Assembly (NCBI GenBank): GCA_964458615.1
Contig: CAYWJR010000003.1
Location: 3,864 to 67,863, forward strand
DNA length: 64,000 bases
Source: SHNJ01 sp964458615
GTDB taxonomy: Bacteria; Pseudomonadota; Alphaproteobacteria; SHNJ01
Direction: 5' to 3'
The notes beneath the pieces are model-generated. The model made no database searches and was not told where the DNA came from. It was given only the letters and a program-made list of their open reading frames with translations. Position 1 is the stretch's first letter. Every line of letters starts with the position of its first letter. Both the position numbers and the translations under genes were made by a program. Below are positions 60,573 to 64,000 of the stretch, in pieces.

Positions 60573-62618
60573 TTGCAACATGGTTTGTCACGGCTTTGGA
60601 CGGATCTGATCGATTCGGATCGGCGGCTGCTTAAAAAACTGTCGATGGTTTTCATCGCCTTAATCGTTGTCGCGTTGGGATTGTTGTTCGTCTTTGTATG
60701 GGAAGGCGTGCGCACATTGGACCGGGTGGACGCGCAAAACGATGTTGAAATCGTCGATTCGTTGTTGGCCGACCGCAAAAAATCCATGATCAATTTGTTG
60801 CGCGATTATGCCGAATGGACGGACGCATACCGCCGCCTGTATCAAAAAGAAGATTTGCGGTTCGCAACCGAAAACATCGCCTATAACCTGACCAACAACT
60901 ATTCCATTTATTCGGCGGCTGTGGTTCGGTTCGATAAATCGGTATGGGTGCGGTATGTTAACGGCAAAAAATCCGACCATAACGTGCTGCACGCGCAAAA
61001 AATGCGCCTCGTCGATTTATTGCTGGCGGATTTTAAGCGCAATAACGGATACCCCGAACACCGCAGCGTGGTTTCATTTGCCCAGGAAAACGGCGAATTG
61101 ATGATGTTAAGCGCCAGTTTTATCGCGCGCCTTGATGAACAATCGGGCGATGTTCTGACATTGCCGAAAAATCCATCCATGCTGTTGATGTCGCGTAAAT
61201 TGGATCGCGCGACATTGCGCGATTGGGCGGATTTATACAATATCAAGGACGTGACATTCAGCGCGCAACCGCAACCCGCCAATGATTATTTTAAAAACAC
61301 AGGCCGTTTTCACGTCTCTTTGCACGACATAGACGGCGATCATTTGGGTTTTATCAGCTGGAAACCGACATTAAGCAGCGAATTGGTCGTGCAGGAATTG
61401 ATCCCGAATTTGACTTGTGTTTTTCTGTTGCTTGCGGCTCTGGGCGCGGTGTTTTTCTTTTATGTGCGGCGCGCGTTCGAACATCAATACAAGGCGGGGC
61501 GGGACATAGACGCCAGCCGCCAATTTTTGCAATTGGTGTTCGATACCGATCCGACCCATATTCAGGTGCGCAACAAAGAAGGCCAGATTGTATTTTGCAA
61601 TGCCGCCGCCGCATCGCGTTACGGCATGACTGCAGACCGACTGACCGGACAGTCGGTGTTGAGCATAGACGCGGATCCAAATCGCGGGCACATGATTTAC
61701 GAAGACGATTTAAAAGTGATCGTGGGCGGCCGCGAAACCGCGATGGAAGAATCGTGGATGGACGACAAAGGCAATCAGCGCGTTTTTTACACGATGCGCA
61801 AACCGATTGCAGGATTTGGCAGCGAATCGATGGTGTTGTCGGTGTCCAGCGATATTACCGAACAAAAAAAGATTTTAGAGGAACTGGGAAAGGCGAAATC
61901 GAAAGCCGAAGACGCATCGCGCGCCAAAACCGATTTTTTGGCGACCATCAGCCACGAAATCAGAACGCCGATGAACGGTATTTTGGGATTCTCGCAATTA
62001 TTGTCGGATACCAATTTAACGCAGGAACAAAACGACCATATCAAAATTATTCAAAATTCCTCGCGGTCGCTGCTTGCGATCATCAACGATATTTTGGATA
62101 TGTCGAAAATCGAATCCGGCCGGTTGCAATTGGAAAATATTATTTTATCGCCCGCCGATATTGTCAATTCGGTGATCGGCGTCACCATGCCGATGGCAAA
62201 AGAAAAGAATTTGAACATCGTCAAGGAAGCGGTTGGATCGATTCCGCCGTATTTGGGCGGCGATCCGACGCGTTTGGGCCAGATATTGATGAATATGGTG
62301 TCGAACGCGGTTAAATTCACGGAAAAGGGCGGCGTGACGGTGCGGATGCAGCAAATCGGAGCCGATAAAAAAACCACCAGAATGAAATTCGAAATTATCG
62401 ATACCGGAATAGGAATTGAATCCGGGGTATTGAAAAATTTGTTTCAAAAATTCACCCAGGCCGATTCATCGACGTCGCGCAAATACGGCGGCACCGGGCT
62501 TGGACTTGCGATTGCCAAGGAATTGACCGAATTGATGGGTGGCGAAATCGGCGTGCACAGCGCGCCGGGCAAAGGCGCGCATTTCTGGTTCACGGTGAAT
62601 CTAAGTAATGTGACGTAA
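60573..62618 (+). CDS. CHASE4-PAS sensor histidine kinase
   Basis: A 681-residue kinase from a TTG start preceded by AGGGA. Membrane helices about 23-44 and 273-297 enclose a periplasmic CHASE4-type sensor (RDYAEWTDAYRRLY, SIYSAAVVRFD). Then a PAS domain (about 315-430; FLQLVFDTDPTHIQV), a coiled-coil, H-box with His461 (FLATISHEIRTPMNGILGF), and catalytic domain with NMVSNAVKFTEKGG, DTGIGIES, and YGGTGLGLAIAKE. There is no receiver domain and no response regulator nearby, so its partner is unknown. Its stop abuts that of the dnaJ-like gene. Confidence 0.92.
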   Translation: MQHGLSRLWTDLIDSDRRLLKKLSMVFIALIVVALGLLFVFVWEGVRTLDRVDAQNDVEIVDSLLADRKKSMINLLRDYAEWTDAYRRLYQKEDLRFATENIAYNLTNNYSIYSAAVVRFDKSVWVRYVNGKKSDHNVLHAQKMRLVDLLLADFKRNNGYPEHRSVVSFAQENGELMMLSASFIARLDEQSGDVLTLPKNPSMLLMSRKLDRATLRDWADLYNIKDVTFSAQPQPANDYFKNTGRFHVSLHDIDGDHLGFISWKPTLSSELVVQELIPNLTCVFLLLAALGAVFFFYVRRAFEHQYKAGRDIDASRQFLQLVFDTDPTHIQVRNKEGQIVFCNAAAASRYGMTADRLTGQSVLSIDADPNRGHMIYEDDLKVIVGGRETAMEESWMDDKGNQRVFYTMRKPIAGFGSESMVLSVSSDITEQKKILEELGKAKSKAEDASRAKTDFLATISHEIRTPMNGILGFSQLLSDTNLTQEQNDHIKIIQNSSRSLLAIINDILDMSKIESGRLQLENIILSPADIVNSVIGVTMPMAKEKNLNIVKEAVGSIPPYLGGDPTRLGQILMNMVSNAVKFTEKGGVTVRMQQIGADKKTTRMKFEIIDTGIGIESGVLKNLFQKFTQADSSTSRKYGGTGLGLAIAKELTELMGGEIGVHSAPGKGAHFWFTVNLSNVT

Positions 62619-63575
62619 TTATTTTTCTAAATTCCGGCGCACATTGTATGGCGCGTCTTCGGCCCATTCTTCGGAAAATTCTTTTAATTTCTTGTCTATT
62701 TTCTCCGGCAAGACGATTTTTAATTTAACATATTGGTCGCCGCGGATTTTGTTTTTCTGATCCAACAATCCTTTGCCCTTTAAACGCAAACTGGTATCGG
62801 CGTTGGAATTTTTCGGGATCGAAATCGCAACCTTGCCGTCGATGGTGGGCACGTTCACGGTCGCGCCCAATACGGCTTCGTACACCGTGACGGGCAAATC
62901 CATGAATATGTTGATGCCTTTGGCTTCGAATATGGGATCGGGATCGATTTGAATTTCAATATACGCATCGCCCGGCGCGCCGCCGCCAGGGCTGGGGCGG
63001 CCTTGGCCCTTTAGGCGCAAAATTTGCCCGTTGGTCGTGCCTTGGGGAATGGTGACATCCATCGCCTTTGTGCCGTCGCCGATGCTGATCCGGCGTTTGG
63101 CGCCGCGCGCCGCTTCGATAAACGTGACGCGCAGCGTGTATTGCATATCCGCGCCTTGCGCCTTGTTGGCTTTGTTCAATTCATCTTCGAAACTGCCGCG
63201 TCCGGAATCGCCGCGCCCGCCTTTGTTGCGTTTGCCCATATTGAACAGATCGGCGAAAATATCTTCGGGGTTCAGATCCTTGAATGGATCGAATCCGCCG
63301 CCACCGCCCGATTTTCTGTTGTATGCGCCGCCCCGGTGAAAAGGCGAGCGGTCGTTGCCTTCGGCGTCCATGTGCCCGGCATCGAATTTTTTGCGTTTCG
63401 CGGCATCGCCCAAAATATCATAAGCCTGGGTCAATTCCTTGAACCGTTTTTCGACATCTTTGTTGCCGGGATTTAAATCGGGATGATATTTTTTGGCCAG
63501 ACTGCGATAGGATTTTTTAATTTCCTCGTCGCTGGCATTTTTTGGCACGCCTAAAACGGTGTATGGATCGCGCAT
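62619..63575 (-). CDS. DnaJ/CbpA-like J-domain protein without zinc finger
   Basis: A 318-residue co-chaperone. J domain with HPD in AKKYHPDLNPGNKD; a Gly-rich linker (RGGAYNRKSGGGGGF); two C-terminal beta-sandwich substrate domains (LPVTVYEAVLGATVNVPTI, LRLKGKGLLDQKNKIRGD). The Cys-rich zinc domain of DnaJ is missing, as in CbpA. It stimulates DnaK ATPase. The start codon directly follows a repeat-rich hairpin, leaving no clear Shine-Dalgarno. Confidence 0.95.
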   Translation of the reverse strand: MRDPYTVLGVPKNASDEEIKKSYRSLAKKYHPDLNPGNKDVEKRFKELTQAYDILGDAAKRKKFDAGHMDAEGNDRSPFHRGGAYNRKSGGGGGFDPFKDLNPEDIFADLFNMGKRNKGGRGDSGRGSFEDELNKANKAQGADMQYTLRVTFIEAARGAKRRISIGDGTKAMDVTIPQGTTNGQILRLKGQGRPSPGGGAPGDAYIEIQIDPDPIFEAKGINIFMDLPVTVYEAVLGATVNVPTIDGKVAISIPKNSNADTSLRLKGKGLLDQKNKIRGDQYVKLKIVLPEKIDKKLKEFSEEWAEDAPYNVRRNLEK

Positions 63576-63579
63576 AATT

Positions 63580-63637
63580 GGTGACGGTAATCGGTGACGG
63601 TGAACAGTAATCGCATTTTATACTGTTCACCGTTTTT
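63580..63637. repeat. Repeat-rich hairpin abutting the dnaJ-like start codon
   Basis: A short repeated motif (GGTGACGG, GGTAATC, GGTGACGG, TGAACAGTAATC) leads into a perfect 13-bp stem: ACGGTGAACAGTA at 63597-63609 and TACTGTTCACCGT at 63621-63633, with an 11-base loop. A T-run follows only on the plus strand, where no gene needs a terminator. The element resembles the arms of the cassette at 16.9 kb in period and in placement. Confidence 0.75.
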
Positions 63638-63653
63638 CGTCTACTGAATACGG

Positions 63654-64000
63654 CTATTGATTGATAATGCGCCAGGAACCGTCAGGCTGGCGGCAGGCGG
63701 TGCCGAACGCCTGTTGATTTTGGCCTTGAACCGTGATGGTTTGTTGGAATTCGCGGCAATATTGGCCTTGGGCGGTTTGATATGTGGATGTCGGCGTTAC
63801 GGTGCCGGAATTTCCGCTGTCCGGGTTGCGCCAGCTGGACGATTGGCCGGATGGATAGGTTTCAAACGCGTTTTGCGCGGCGTTGTTCGCCTGAATCATA
63901 TCCGCGCGATCCAAAGACGAGCCGATTTCATTGCCCATATATGCGCCAAGCAAAGTGCCGGCCGCGATCGCCGCGATATTGCCCTTGCCGCCGCCGACAT
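63654..64000 (-). CDS. Glycine-zipper surface-antigen-like protein (5' end outside window)
   Basis: The visible part is 115 codons plus the stop. The frame is open to the window edge; the true start is outside. It begins with a glycine-zipper segment (GNIAAIAAGTLLGAYMGNEIG) typical of 17-kDa outer-membrane antigen / RT0821-type proteins, followed by the C-terminal domain (TAQGQYCREFQQTITVQGQ and AFGTACRQPDGSWRIIN) containing two conserved Cys. Likely a lipoprotein-like envelope component. Confidence 0.8.
   Translation of the reverse strand, partial: VGGGKGNIAAIAAGTLLGAYMGNEIGSSLDRADMIQANNAAQNAFETYPSGQSSSWRNPDSGNSGTVTPTSTYQTAQGQYCREFQQTITVQGQNQQAFGTACRQPDGSWRIINQ

Overview
The window is chromosomal DNA from an alphaproteobacterium. 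Several conserved gene neighbourhoods point there: lgt-midA-pgeF-prs divergent from ubiK-ybjN-proC, the rluD-rpoH pair, the MoxR/DUF58/DUF4159 membrane operon, a phasin, and a Rieske gene followed by one gene in which cytochrome b and cytochrome c1 are fused. Envelope genes (hldD, PagL-type deacylase, lgt, RND efflux, CcmF) indicate a free-living, respiring Gram-negative. Order and genus cannot be fixed from the sequence alone. Almost everything is core metabolism; no prophage, transposase, integrase, CRISPR array or classical defence island is visible.

Layout. 0-1.2 kb: PagL-like lipid A deacylase, tRNA-Arg(CCT), a small gene. 1.3-8.9 kb (minus): MoxR ATPase, DUF58 protein (frame broken at a G9 tract), DUF4159/BatA-like membrane protein, a second large membrane protein, and a frameshifted EamA transporter, all tightly coupled. 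9-12 kb: unknown gene, CCA-adding enzyme, TrmL. 12-14.6 kb: petA and fused cytochrome b/c1. 14.7-18.1 kb: PIN-like orphan, ychF, pth, a four-helix-bundle gene in a repeat-bounded cassette, rplY. 18.3-25 kb: unknown small gene, DUF2157 pair, prs, pgeF, midA, lgt, hldD. 25.1-28.4 kb (plus): ubiK, ybjN, proC, a COQ9/TetR-tail protein, phasin. 28.4-34.1 kb (minus): folM-folB-uvrC-pgsA-ompR-envZ. 34.2-37.9 kb: CPA2 antiporter, rpoH, rluD. 38-41.8 kb: small secreted protein, polar amino acid ABC transporter, papain/transglutaminase-fold exported protein. 41.8-45.9 kb: double cold-shock protein, SDR dehydrogenase, a regulated orphan gene with a structured leader, cyclophilin, unknown gene. 46-50.7 kb: ccmF and two tandem pentapeptide-repeat genes. 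50.9-55.5 kb: RND efflux pair. 55.6-57.5 kb: xseB-ispA-tlyA without dxs. 57.5-60.4 kb: fabI-sppA. 60.5-64 kb: sensor kinase, DnaJ-like protein, start-truncated glycine-zipper protein.

The most unusual items are the 434 bp cassette between rplY and pth (four-helix-bundle gene between inverted GGGAATN heptamer arrays that abut the pth start codon), a similar repeat hairpin abutting the start of the dnaJ-like gene, the duplicated two-module pentapeptide genes, the fused bc1 gene, the RGG-like linker between two cold-shock domains, the palindrome-overlapped promoter plus structured leader upstream of the gene at 43.9 kb, and two frame lesions of the same sign in one operon.
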